Made by a program: the position numbers and the translations under genes | Part shown: in pieces, positions 1 through 4,833 of the stretch | How the letters are laid out: each line of letters begins with the position of its first letter | Numbering within the stretch: position 1 is the stretch's first letter | Assembly: GCA_018240935.1 (NCBI GenBank) | Contig: JAFEEV010000211.1 | Span: forward strand, 1 to 5,040 | Length of the DNA: 5,040 nucleotides | Reading direction: 5' to 3' | From: Pseudomonadota bacterium | Lineage (GTDB): Bacteria; Pseudomonadota; Gammaproteobacteria; Burkholderiales; Nitrosomonadaceae | Notes under the pieces: model-generated | The model's database searches: none | Told to the model about the DNA's origin: nothing | The model's input: the letters and a program-made list of their open reading frames with translations, nothing else

Positions 1-87
1 AATCGCATTATTACCGCGGTTTTATCGTATTAATTCGAAGAAATGAATAGTCATGAAGATCGATTCCCAGTCTGATTCTTTTCCTAG
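1..87. other. Left-edge sequence with no supported gene
   Basis: All three plus-strand frames that enter from the window edge hit a stop within about 50 bases, at 31-33, 44-46 and 48-50. Any of them could be the last residues of a gene lying to the left, but there is too little sequence to choose. No promoter or terminator is convincing here. The stretch ends at the CTAG that flanks the small repeat element. Confidence 0.3.
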
Positions 88-102
88 GGAAGCTCTGAAA
101 AA
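88..102 (+). repeat. Left terminal inverted repeat of the MITE
   Basis: This copy of GGAAGCTCTGAAAAA is a perfect inverted match to 213-227. Counting the flanking CTAG and one more base pair, the palindromic arms reach 20 bp (83-102 and 213-232). Confidence 0.8.
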
Positions 103-212
103 CTACTGCACTCGGTCATGCTGTGTTGAAATCAGACTCAAAATGCTCATTTACAGCTTGTAAACTGCGCTTTTTCATCTGATTTCGCCTTGCCTGACCG
201 TCGCTCGCTACC

Positions 213-227
213 TTTTTCAGAGCTTCC
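213..227 (-). repeat. Right terminal inverted repeat of the MITE
   Basis: This is the inverted partner of 88-102. It lies 12 bp beyond the stop codon of the minus-strand SDR gene, so SDR transcripts would run into it first and could form the full-length stem. Confidence 0.8.
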
Positions 228-239
228 CTAGGGGCATTT

Positions 240-935
240 TCACCACGGCACAATCTGCCCATCGAAGGCATAAAACTTCCCGGAATCTTGCAGCGTGAGG
301 TTGCCGATCACGCGGCGCATGCCGGTGACGCTTTGTTCGGTAGTGATCAATGCGCCGGGGCCGCCCATGTCGGTTTTGACCCAGCCGGGGTGTAATACCA
401 CGGCGATTATTTTTTGCGGATTTAGATCGATCGACAGGCTTTTTACGACAATGTTGACGCCCGATTTGCTGGAGCGGTAGATGTAGCCGCCGCCGCGGTT
501 GTCGGCGACACTGCCCATTTTGCTGGTGATGGTGACGATGGTTTTGAGTGCGCTGCGAGCGACCTGCTTGATAAATGCTTCGGTCATTTTCAGCGGCGCC
601 ATGGTGTTGACTTCGAAAGCATGTTGCCAGGCGGCATAATCGGTTTTGCCGAAGGCATCGCCGCGATCCGGCGGATAGACACCGGCATTGTTGATCAACA
701 AGTCGATCGGTTGACCGGTCAATGTTTGCGCCAACTGCTCGATTTGTTGATGATCGGTGACATCCAGTGCATGTGCCTGAATCCGGTCAGGAAACTGGTT
801 AATCAGGCGGTTGAGCAAATCCGCTGCTGCCGGTTTGCGGCAGCAGGCGAAAACCCGCCAGCCCTCTGCGGCATATTGCCGCACAAACTCCAATCCGATA
901 CCCCGGTTCGCACCGGTTATTAACAGTGTTTTCAT
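240..935 (-). CDS. SDR family NAD(P)-dependent oxidoreductase, C-factor/carbonyl reductase type
   Basis: This 231-residue protein is a classical short-chain dehydrogenase/reductase with a Rossmann fold. Visible motifs are the cofactor loop TGANRGIG (residues 7-14), D58-V59 contacting the adenine, NNAG (82-85), catalytic N110, S138 and the Y153-x-x-x-K157 pair, then PGWVKTDMGG (183-192), which places the nicotinamide. The basic residue in the TGANRGIG loop hints at NADPH, but this is not certain. The C-terminal GKFYAFDGQIVPW resembles the end of C-factor/sniffer-like SDRs, so the protein looks complete despite the mobile element just past its stop codon. The start ATG is preceded by GTGAGAGA, a fair ribosome binding site. 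The gene stands alone, divergent from cytochrome P460. The substrate cannot be deduced; a soluble cytoplasmic carbonyl reductase is likely. Its bases look more GC-rich than the P460 gene beside it. Confidence 0.9.
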   Translation of the reverse strand: MKTLLITGANRGIGLEFVRQYAAEGWRVFACCRKPAAADLLNRLINQFPDRIQAHALDVTDHQQIEQLAQTLTGQPIDLLINNAGVYPPDRGDAFGKTDYAAWQHAFEVNTMAPLKMTEAFIKQVARSALKTIVTITSKMGSVADNRGGGYIYRSSKSGVNIVVKSLSIDLNPQKIIAVVLHPGWVKTDMGGPGALITTEQSVTGMRRVIGNLTLQDSGKFYAFDGQIVPW

Positions 936-1073
936 TTTTCTCTCACGTATTTATTGATGGAAACCAATTGCTGAAATGTATGAGTTGTGTGTGATAGAGC
1001 TCATGTGAATCATGATCTTACCGGTTGCCAGGCGATGTTGGTCAGGCTGCAACTCATGATAATGCTTCTGCGG

Positions 1074-1104
1074 ATTATAGATAAAAGGTAATCAATCACG
1101 TCAA
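1074..1104 (-). promoter_or_regulatory. Candidate sigma-70 promoter for the SDR gene
   Basis: Read on the minus strand, TTGACG (1099-1104) is followed by a perfect TATAAT (1074-1079). The 19-bp spacer is longer than the ideal 17. Transcription would begin near 1067 and give a leader of about 130 bases. Both hexamers are strong, but the spacing lowers confidence, and a closer promoter cannot be excluded. Confidence 0.4.
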
Positions 1105-1147
1105 TAACATCGTGCTATGTGGGTGATTATTAAGACTACATATCCTC

Positions 1148-1176
1148 TTGACGAAGGTAGTATGTCTGACTACTAT
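1148..1176 (+). promoter_or_regulatory. Candidate sigma-70 promoter for cytochrome P460
   Basis: TTGACG (1148-1153) and TACTAT (1171-1176) are separated by exactly 17 bp. The first hexamer matches consensus at 5 of 6 positions and the second at 4 of 6. Transcription would start around 1182-1184, about 58 bases before the ATG. The spacer contains GTAGT (1157-1161), inverted as ACTAC (1169-1173), which overlaps the -10 box and could be a repressor half-site pair. That operator role is only a guess. Confidence 0.55.
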
Positions 1177-1180
1177 AAAG

Positions 1181-1210
1181 AAAGCAGCATGGATTATTGC
1201 TGTTTTTTTT
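1181..1210 (+). other. Leader hairpin followed by T8 upstream of P460
   Basis: AAAGCAGCA (1181-1189) can pair with TGCTGTTTT (1198-1206), including one G-U pair, around an 8-base loop. An unbroken T8 run occupies 1203-1210. The shape is that of a small intrinsic terminator in the 5' untranslated region. If transcription begins at the predicted site, the hairpin sits at the very 5' end of the mRNA, where stabilisation is more plausible than termination. If there is an upstream start, it could attenuate. Confidence 0.4.
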
Positions 1211-1229
1211 GTCTTTCTTTAACTATTTT

Positions 1230-1234
1230 AAGGG
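1230..1234 (+). promoter_or_regulatory. Ribosome binding site of cytochrome P460
   Basis: AAGGG ends 6 bases before the ATG at 1241. This supports that start, which also gives a complete signal peptide. Confidence 0.6.
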
Positions 1235-1240
1235 CTTATT

Positions 1241-1834
1241 ATGTTACAGTTTAAAAAGACGTTATTAGGTGGTATTGCACCGGTATTGTTATCCTTAGCG
1301 CTGGCAAGCCCAGTAATTGCTTCCGATGGACATCATGCACACGGAAAAGATCATAATTTTGCTGCTTTTAACAAAGATAATGTGCTGCTGACGCCAAGAG
1401 GTTATCGCGAATGGGTGTTTGTCGGTGCGCCTGTTACACCTAACGATATGAATGACGGTAAAGCCGCATTCCCAGAATTTCACAATGTATACATCGACCC
1501 AACCAGCTGGAATCATTGGAAAAAAACCGGTGAATTCCGTGATGGTACGATTATTGTCAAAGAATTGGTCAGTGTTGGATCAAAATCGGCACCGAGTGGA
1601 AATGGTTATTTCGCAGGGGAATTTAATGGAATCGCCGCTATGGTGAAAGATTCCAAGCGTTTTGCGAACAGACCGGGTAACTGGGCGTTCTTCGGTTTCG
1701 CATCGTACGAAGCCAAAGAAGGCGCAATACAAGCTGACGAAGCTTGCGCCGCTTGCCATAAAGAAAATGCCGCGCAAGACATGGTATTTACCCAATACTA
1801 TCCGGTACTACGCGCAGCTAAGCCTAAGAAATAA
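1241..1834 (+). CDS. cytL: Cytochrome P460, periplasmic c-type haem hydroxylamine-oxidizing enzyme
   Basis: Cytochrome P460 of ammonia oxidizers oxidizes hydroxylamine, yielding N2O anaerobically, through an iron-nitrosyl intermediate on a lysine-cross-linked c-haem. The 197-residue precursor begins with a signal peptide (KK at 5-6, hydrophobic core 8-22, likely cut VIA/S after residue 27), so the enzyme is exported to the periplasm. A His-rich stretch, DGHHAHGKDH (29-38), opens the mature chain. The P460 fold follows, with EWVFVGAPVTPN near 57-68 and GTIIVKEL (102-109), whose K107 is the likely cross-linking lysine. The haem site CAACH (169-173) supplies C169, C172 and the proximal ligand H173. 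The distal region EFNGIAAMVKD (127-137) has alanines where the N. europaea enzyme is reported to have a glutamate; the register needs alignment. The gene has its own promoter and terminator and no co-transcribed neighbour. Family assignment is very sure; exact activity is inferred. Confidence 0.95.
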   Translation: MLQFKKTLLGGIAPVLLSLALASPVIASDGHHAHGKDHNFAAFNKDNVLLTPRGYREWVFVGAPVTPNDMNDGKAAFPEFHNVYIDPTSWNHWKKTGEFRDGTIIVKELVSVGSKSAPSGNGYFAGEFNGIAAMVKDSKRFANRPGNWAFFGFASYEAKEGAIQADEACAACHKENAAQDMVFTQYYPVLRAAKPKK

Positions 1835-1841
1835 TCAGGTG

Positions 1842-1857
1842 GATGGCATGAGCCATC
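1842..1857 (+). other. Small stem-loop just after the P460 stop codon
   Basis: GATGGC (1842-1847) pairs with GCCATC (1852-1857) around the tetraloop ATGA, 7 bases past the stop. The following ATTAGTTTT is only a weak T tract. It may protect the 3' end or assist the stronger terminator just downstream. Confidence 0.35.
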
Positions 1858-1871
1858 ATTAGTTTTGCAAC

Positions 1872-1915
1872 AAGGCAATTTGATCGGTGTTGAGCATCGA
1901 ACAAATTGCCTTTTT
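1872..1915 (+). terminator. Rho-independent terminator of cytochrome P460
   Basis: AAGGCAATTTG (1872-1882) and CAAATTGCCTT (1902-1912) form a perfect 11-bp stem around a 19-base loop, and T5 covers 1911-1915. It lies about 37 bases past the P460 stop and before the convergent gloB end. On the minus strand the stem is followed by GTTGCAAAA, so it is probably a poor terminator for gloB. Confidence 0.8.
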
Positions 1916-1943
1916 AGTTGTTATCAACCGGTTCGGTAAATTC

Positions 1944-2717
1944 TCAGAAATTATTTTTCCACTCCCGTAGTACCGAAAAAACACGCGATGGATCCGGTAG
2001 CGGCGCTGCGACATGCTGTTGCGCGCTATTGATGAGCGCCGGCTGATCGCAACGAAGAAAGGGATTGACTGCTTTTTCGAGGGATAGCAAGGTTGGGAGC
2101 GTCGGGATATTGTGCTGACGCAATTGCTCGACGGCAATTTCCAATTCGATCAGTTTGCGGTTTTCCGGGTCGGCTGTTCTGGCGAATCGTATATTACCGA
2201 GCGTGTATTCGTGCGTGCAGTAAATACGGGTATCGTCCGGTAATCGGCACAGCTTCTGCAGCGATTGATACATTTGCGCGGCATGGCCTTCAAAAATCCG
2301 TCCGCAGCCGCAAGAAAAAAGCGTATCGCCGCAAAATACCATGGCAAACGGCGTGGATCCGTAATAAGCGATATGGCCGCGGGTATGACCGGGAATATCG
2401 ATGACGGAAAGATTAACTGCGATTTCTTCCAACCGGACTGAATCATTTTCCCGCAATGGATGCGTAATTCCCGCGATTGATTCGTTGCCGGGGCCGTAGA
2501 CCGGAACATTGAATGATTGTGTCAATTCCGCGATACCTCCGGTATGGTCGCTATGATGGTGGGTGATCAGAATCGCACAAAGCTGCAATTTCTCCGACTG
2601 TAGATAATCGATTACCGGAGACGCTATGCCCGGGTCGACCACGGCGGCATGATCCTGATTGTGAATTACCCAGATATAATTGTCCCGGAAAGCGGGAACA
2701 GGGTGTATATTCAGCAT
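1944..2717 (-). CDS. gloB: Hydroxyacylglutathione hydrolase (glyoxalase II)
   Basis: GloB hydrolyses S-D-lactoylglutathione to D-lactate and glutathione, the second step of methylglyoxal detoxification in the cytoplasm. The 257-residue length is normal for the family. It has the metallo-beta-lactamase motif THHHSDHTGG (52-61), giving metal ligands H53, H55, D57 and H58, followed by H111 (PGHTRGH), bridging D131 (CGDTLF) and H169 (CTHEYT). The glutathione-binding C-terminal domain is complete. It includes GRIFEG (139-144) and a terminal REWKN, whose R251 and K254 correspond to the glutathione contacts described in the human enzyme. The ATG is preceded by GGAAATGAC, a modest ribosome binding site. 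The gene is divergent from the methyltransferase operon, the same neighbour relation as gloB and yafS in E. coli. Its 3' end converges on cytochrome P460; no terminator of its own is evident. Confidence 0.96.
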   Translation of the reverse strand: MLNIHPVPAFRDNYIWVIHNQDHAAVVDPGIASPVIDYLQSEKLQLCAILITHHHSDHTGGIAELTQSFNVPVYGPGNESIAGITHPLRENDSVRLEEIAVNLSVIDIPGHTRGHIAYYGSTPFAMVFCGDTLFSCGCGRIFEGHAAQMYQSLQKLCRLPDDTRIYCTHEYTLGNIRFARTADPENRKLIELEIAVEQLRQHNIPTLPTLLSLEKAVNPFLRCDQPALINSAQQHVAAPLPDPSRVFSVLREWKNNF

Positions 2718-2799
2718 GTCATTTCCATGTTTTAAAATTGTAATATTGCCGCTTTATGATCGGATTAACTGAGTAATTAATGCAAGTAAGTGATTAAAG
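2718..2799. promoter_or_regulatory. Divergent promoter region between gloB and the methyltransferase operon
   Basis: This AT-rich 82-bp gap must hold the promoters of both gloB and the three-gene operon unless they lie inside genes. TATGAT (2755-2760) is a good -10 candidate for the plus strand, with start near 2767, but no good -35 stands 16-18 bp upstream. For gloB no convincing pair was found. The ribosome binding site of the methyltransferase is weak, with only TAAG/AAG-like purines before the ATG. Confidence 0.35.
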
Positions 2800-3570
2800 A
2801 TGATTGCGCAAAATGTTCAGCAATGGTTTGAATCTTCCCTTGGTCAATACCTGATCGAGCATGAGCAGCGCTATTTCGATCACGTTGTGGCAAATATATT
2901 TGGTTACAATGCAGTACAAATCGGCTGGCCGCAATTTAATTTTTTGCGTCTGAACAGGATGCCTTTTCAGTTTTCCGCCGGACTGGAAGAGCAAGCGTCA
3001 TTGCGTGCCGCAGCAAGTTTACTGCCGATTCAAAGCAACAGTGTAGATCTTGTGCTCCTGCCCCATACGCTGGAGTTTAATGCCAACCCGCATCAAATTT
3101 TACGTGAAGTGCACCGGGTTTTGATACCGGAGGGGCATGTCGTGATATCCGGTTTCAATCCATTCAGCTTGTGGGGAGTCCGGCATTATTTAAAATCAAC
3201 ACGGCAAGAGTTTCCCTGGAATGGTCATTTCATGACGCTATCACGCCTTAAAGACTGGTTAAAGTTACTGGATTTCGAGATGGCCGGCGGCCGGTTGTGT
3301 TGCTATGCGCCGCCATTCAAACAAGCGCGGTGGCGTCAGCGCTTTAGCTTCATGGAAGCGGCGGGGGATCGTTGGTGGCCGATTTCAGGGGGCGTGTATT
3401 TCTTGCACGCAATTAAGCATATGCATGGCATGAGAATTATTAAACCCGATTGGAAAAATTGCCCGGATACCGAAAAGAAAATGGTATCTGTCGCGCAAAG
3501 AGTCAATGAAGCCTCGATCGAGGAGCATTCGTCAAAGCGGCATCAGCTGAATGATCTGCACGAACGATGA
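2800..3570 (+). CDS. YafS-like class I SAM-dependent methyltransferase-domain protein
   Basis: The substrate is unknown. The 256-residue protein shows the second half of a class I methyltransferase fold: SVDLVLLPHTLEF (81-93, motif II region), PHQILREVHRVLIPEGHVVISGFNP (97-121, helix plus strand of motif III) and FSLWG (122-126). This closely resembles the Methyltransf_11-type YafS family, and its place between gloB and rnhA matches the position of yafS in E. coli. The usual glycine-rich SAM motif near the N-terminus is not recognisable; the equivalent stretch QIGWPQFNFLRLNR (40-53) has no GxGxG. It may bind SAM atypically or have lost activity. It heads an operon, and its stop codon overlaps the rnhA start in ATGA. 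The lysine- and glutamate-rich C-terminus (222-256) looks disordered. An ATG at 2780 runs straight into a stop, so the 2800 start is preferred. Confidence 0.82.
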   Translation: MIAQNVQQWFESSLGQYLIEHEQRYFDHVVANIFGYNAVQIGWPQFNFLRLNRMPFQFSAGLEEQASLRAAASLLPIQSNSVDLVLLPHTLEFNANPHQILREVHRVLIPEGHVVISGFNPFSLWGVRHYLKSTRQEFPWNGHFMTLSRLKDWLKLLDFEMAGGRLCCYAPPFKQARWRQRFSFMEAAGDRWWPISGGVYFLHAIKHMHGMRIIKPDWKNCPDTEKKMVSVAQRVNEASIEEHSSKRHQLNDLHER

Positions 3571-4046
3571 ATATAGCATCCGCTAAAGTGGTTGAAATTT
3601 ATACGGATGGCGCATGTAAAGGAAATCCCGGGATTGGCGGATGGGGCGCTGTACTGAAATACGCCGGGCATGAGCGTGAGATTTTCGGCGGAGAGAAACT
3701 GACGACCAATAATCGCATGGAGCTGCTCGCCGCGATACGAGCGCTGGAGTCTTTAAAACGTCCATGCAAAGTGCATTTATACACCGATTCGCAGTATGTT
3801 CAGAAAGGCGTCAGTGAGTGGCTTGCCGCTTGGAAGCTGCGCAATTGGCGCACTTCGAATAAAAAACCGGTGAAGAATGAAGATTTATGGAAAATGCTTG
3901 ATCAGCTCACGCAACATCATGAGATTGAATGGTGCTGGGTGCGGGGGCATGCGGGGCATACCGATAATGAGCGCGCCGACCAATTGGCCAATCGCGGTGT
4001 TGCAATGATGATTTCCGAAGAACAGCAACAAACCTCAAGGAACTGA
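3567..4046 (+). CDS. rnhA: Ribonuclease HI
   Basis: RNase HI cuts the RNA strand of RNA/DNA hybrids, clearing R-loops and primer remnants in the cytoplasm. The 159-residue protein carries the full catalytic set: D14 (IYTDGACKGNPG), E52 (NNRMELLAAI), D74 (LYTDSQYV) and D138 (ERADQLA), with the flexible-loop H128 in RGHAGH. These match E. coli D10, E48, D70, D134 and H124 with a constant offset of four. The basic protrusion WLAAWKLRNWRTSNKKPVKN (85-104) that grips the hybrid is present. The start overlaps the methyltransferase stop by 4 bp and has no clear Shine-Dalgarno, so translational coupling is likely. In E. coli rnhA is divergent from dnaQ, whereas here the two are co-directional and nearly touching. 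The Gln-rich tail EEQQQTSRN is short and probably disordered. Confidence 0.97.
   Translation: MNIASAKVVEIYTDGACKGNPGIGGWGAVLKYAGHEREIFGGEKLTTNNRMELLAAIRALESLKRPCKVHLYTDSQYVQKGVSEWLAAWKLRNWRTSNKKPVKNEDLWKMLDQLTQHHEIEWCWVRGHAGHTDNERADQLANRGVAMMISEEQQQTSRN
4037..4041 (+). promoter_or_regulatory. Ribosome binding site of dnaQ inside the rnhA 3' end
   Basis: AAGGA ends 6 bases before the dnaQ ATG at 4048. It supports that start and independent ribosome loading, in contrast to rnhA. Confidence 0.65.
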
Positions 4047-4047
4047 C

Positions 4048-4746
4048 ATGCGGCAAATTGTGCTGGATACCGAAACAACCGGATTGGAGCATAAACTGGG
4101 TCACCGCATTGTCGAGTTAGCGGCGGTCGAGCTATGCAACCGTCAGTTTACCGGTAATCACTTTCATTACTATCTCAATCCTGATCGTGAAAGTGACGAG
4201 GGCGCGTTGCAAGTGCATGGACTAACGACAGAGTTTCTTCAGGATAAACCCAGATTCCATGAAATTTCCGGGGAATTCTTGGATTTTATCAATGACGCTG
4301 AACTTATTATTCATAACGCCCCGTTTGATGTCGGGTTTCTCAATCACGAATTGAGTTTAATCAAACTAAAATCGCTCGACAATTATTGTGTTTCGATAAC
4401 GGATACCTTGAAACTGGCGAAGGAATTCCATCCGGGTAAGCGGAATAACCTCGACGCGTTATGCGAGCGTTACAACATCGACAATTCGAAGCGCACGCTG
4501 CATGGTGCATTATTGGATGCCGAGCTATTGGCCGAAGTTTATCTTGCCATGACGCGCGGGCAAGAAAGCTTACTGATTGAATTGGAATACGCTGAACCTA
4601 TTCAGCAGGCGATAGCAAATGTTGATGGCCGAGATTTAAAAGTCATCAAAGCAACCGAAGAGGAATTTGCGCAGCATTTAACGGTTCTGGAAAATATTGC
4701 ACGCGAAAGTAACAATCGATGTTTGTGGAAACGATTTGAAAGCTAG
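4048..4746 (+). CDS. dnaQ: DNA polymerase III epsilon subunit, 3'-5' proofreading exonuclease
   Basis: Epsilon removes misincorporated bases within the Pol III core. The 232-residue protein has the DEDDh exonuclease motifs: D7 and E9 in LDTETTG (ExoI), D94 in HNAPFDVGFLNHE (89-101, ExoII), and H152 plus D157 in LHGALLDAELLAEVYLAMTRGQ (151-172, ExoIII epsilon). QESLLI (172-177) directly after the exonuclease domain falls where E. coli epsilon has its beta-clamp binding motif QTSMAF, and is a likely clamp contact. Residues 180-232 would form the tether and alpha-binding tail. Length is close to that of the E. coli protein (243 residues). The gene is last in the operon, one base after the rnhA stop. 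No intrinsic terminator is visible before the insertion sequence that begins about 35 bp downstream. Confidence 0.96.
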   Translation: MRQIVLDTETTGLEHKLGHRIVELAAVELCNRQFTGNHFHYYLNPDRESDEGALQVHGLTTEFLQDKPRFHEISGEFLDFINDAELIIHNAPFDVGFLNHELSLIKLKSLDNYCVSITDTLKLAKEFHPGKRNNLDALCERYNIDNSKRTLHGALLDAELLAEVYLAMTRGQESLLIELEYAEPIQQAIANVDGRDLKVIKATEEEFAQHLTVLENIARESNNRCLWKRFES

Positions 4747-4784
4747 CGAAACGCTGATTAATTGACTAAACTGTAGTAGTTGTG

Positions 4785-4812
4785 ACCCGATCTGACAGTT
4801 ACCCGATTTGAC
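4785..4812 (+). repeat. Tandem subterminal repeat at the IS end
   Basis: ACCCGATCTGAC (4785-4796) recurs as ACCCGATTTGAC (4801-4812) with one mismatch and a 16-bp period. Such paired copies near a terminus are candidate transposase-binding sites. Confidence 0.7.
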
Positions 4813-4833
4813 GATGTGCCTGTTAGATCAAAT

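Larger units (their letters stand above)
88..227. mobile_element. 140-bp MITE-like non-autonomous element with 15-bp terminal inverted repeats and CTAG flanks
   Basis: The element starts with GGAAGCTCTGAAAAA (88-102) and ends with its perfect reverse complement (213-227). The tetranucleotide CTAG sits directly outside both ends (84-87 and 228-231), as expected of a target-site duplication. The YTAR form of CTAG fits IS5-type transposases. Because CTAG is itself palindromic, a 2-bp TA duplication with 16-bp repeats (87-228) is equally possible and would suggest a TA-targeting transposase. Further inverted pairs nest inside: 113-118 with 195-200, 128-136 with 178-186 (9 bp, perfect) and 150-155 with 159-164. 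The whole element could therefore fold into one long interrupted hairpin. No open reading frame of note lies inside, so a transposase would have to act in trans. Element structure is seen directly; family assignment is inferred. Confidence 0.75.

Noticed and set aside
1..50. Possible C-terminal tail of a gene to the left
   Set aside because: Three alternative frames all end within 50 bases, and none has enough residues to recognise a product.
295..480. Plus-strand reading frame of about 60 codons opposite the SDR gene
   Set aside because: It lies fully antisense to a strongly supported gene, shows no family motif and has no ribosome binding site. The 621-923 frame on the same strand is rejected for the same reason.
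988..1006. CRP-like TGTGATAGAGCTCATGTGA
   Set aside because: Only the first half-site is good; the second matches TCACA at three of five positions. The ATGAG/CTCAT pair around it (980-984, 1000-1004) is too short to claim an operator.
2093..2404. Plus-strand reading frame of about 100 codons opposite gloB
   Set aside because: Its protein is Arg/Cys/Tyr-rich without domain features, and gloB on the other strand has all its catalytic residues. The out-of-frame minus-strand frame at 2150-2509 is likewise a shadow.
4745..4755. AGCG-AAA-CGCT stem-loop after dnaQ as a terminator
   Set aside because: The stem has only four pairs and no T tract follows.
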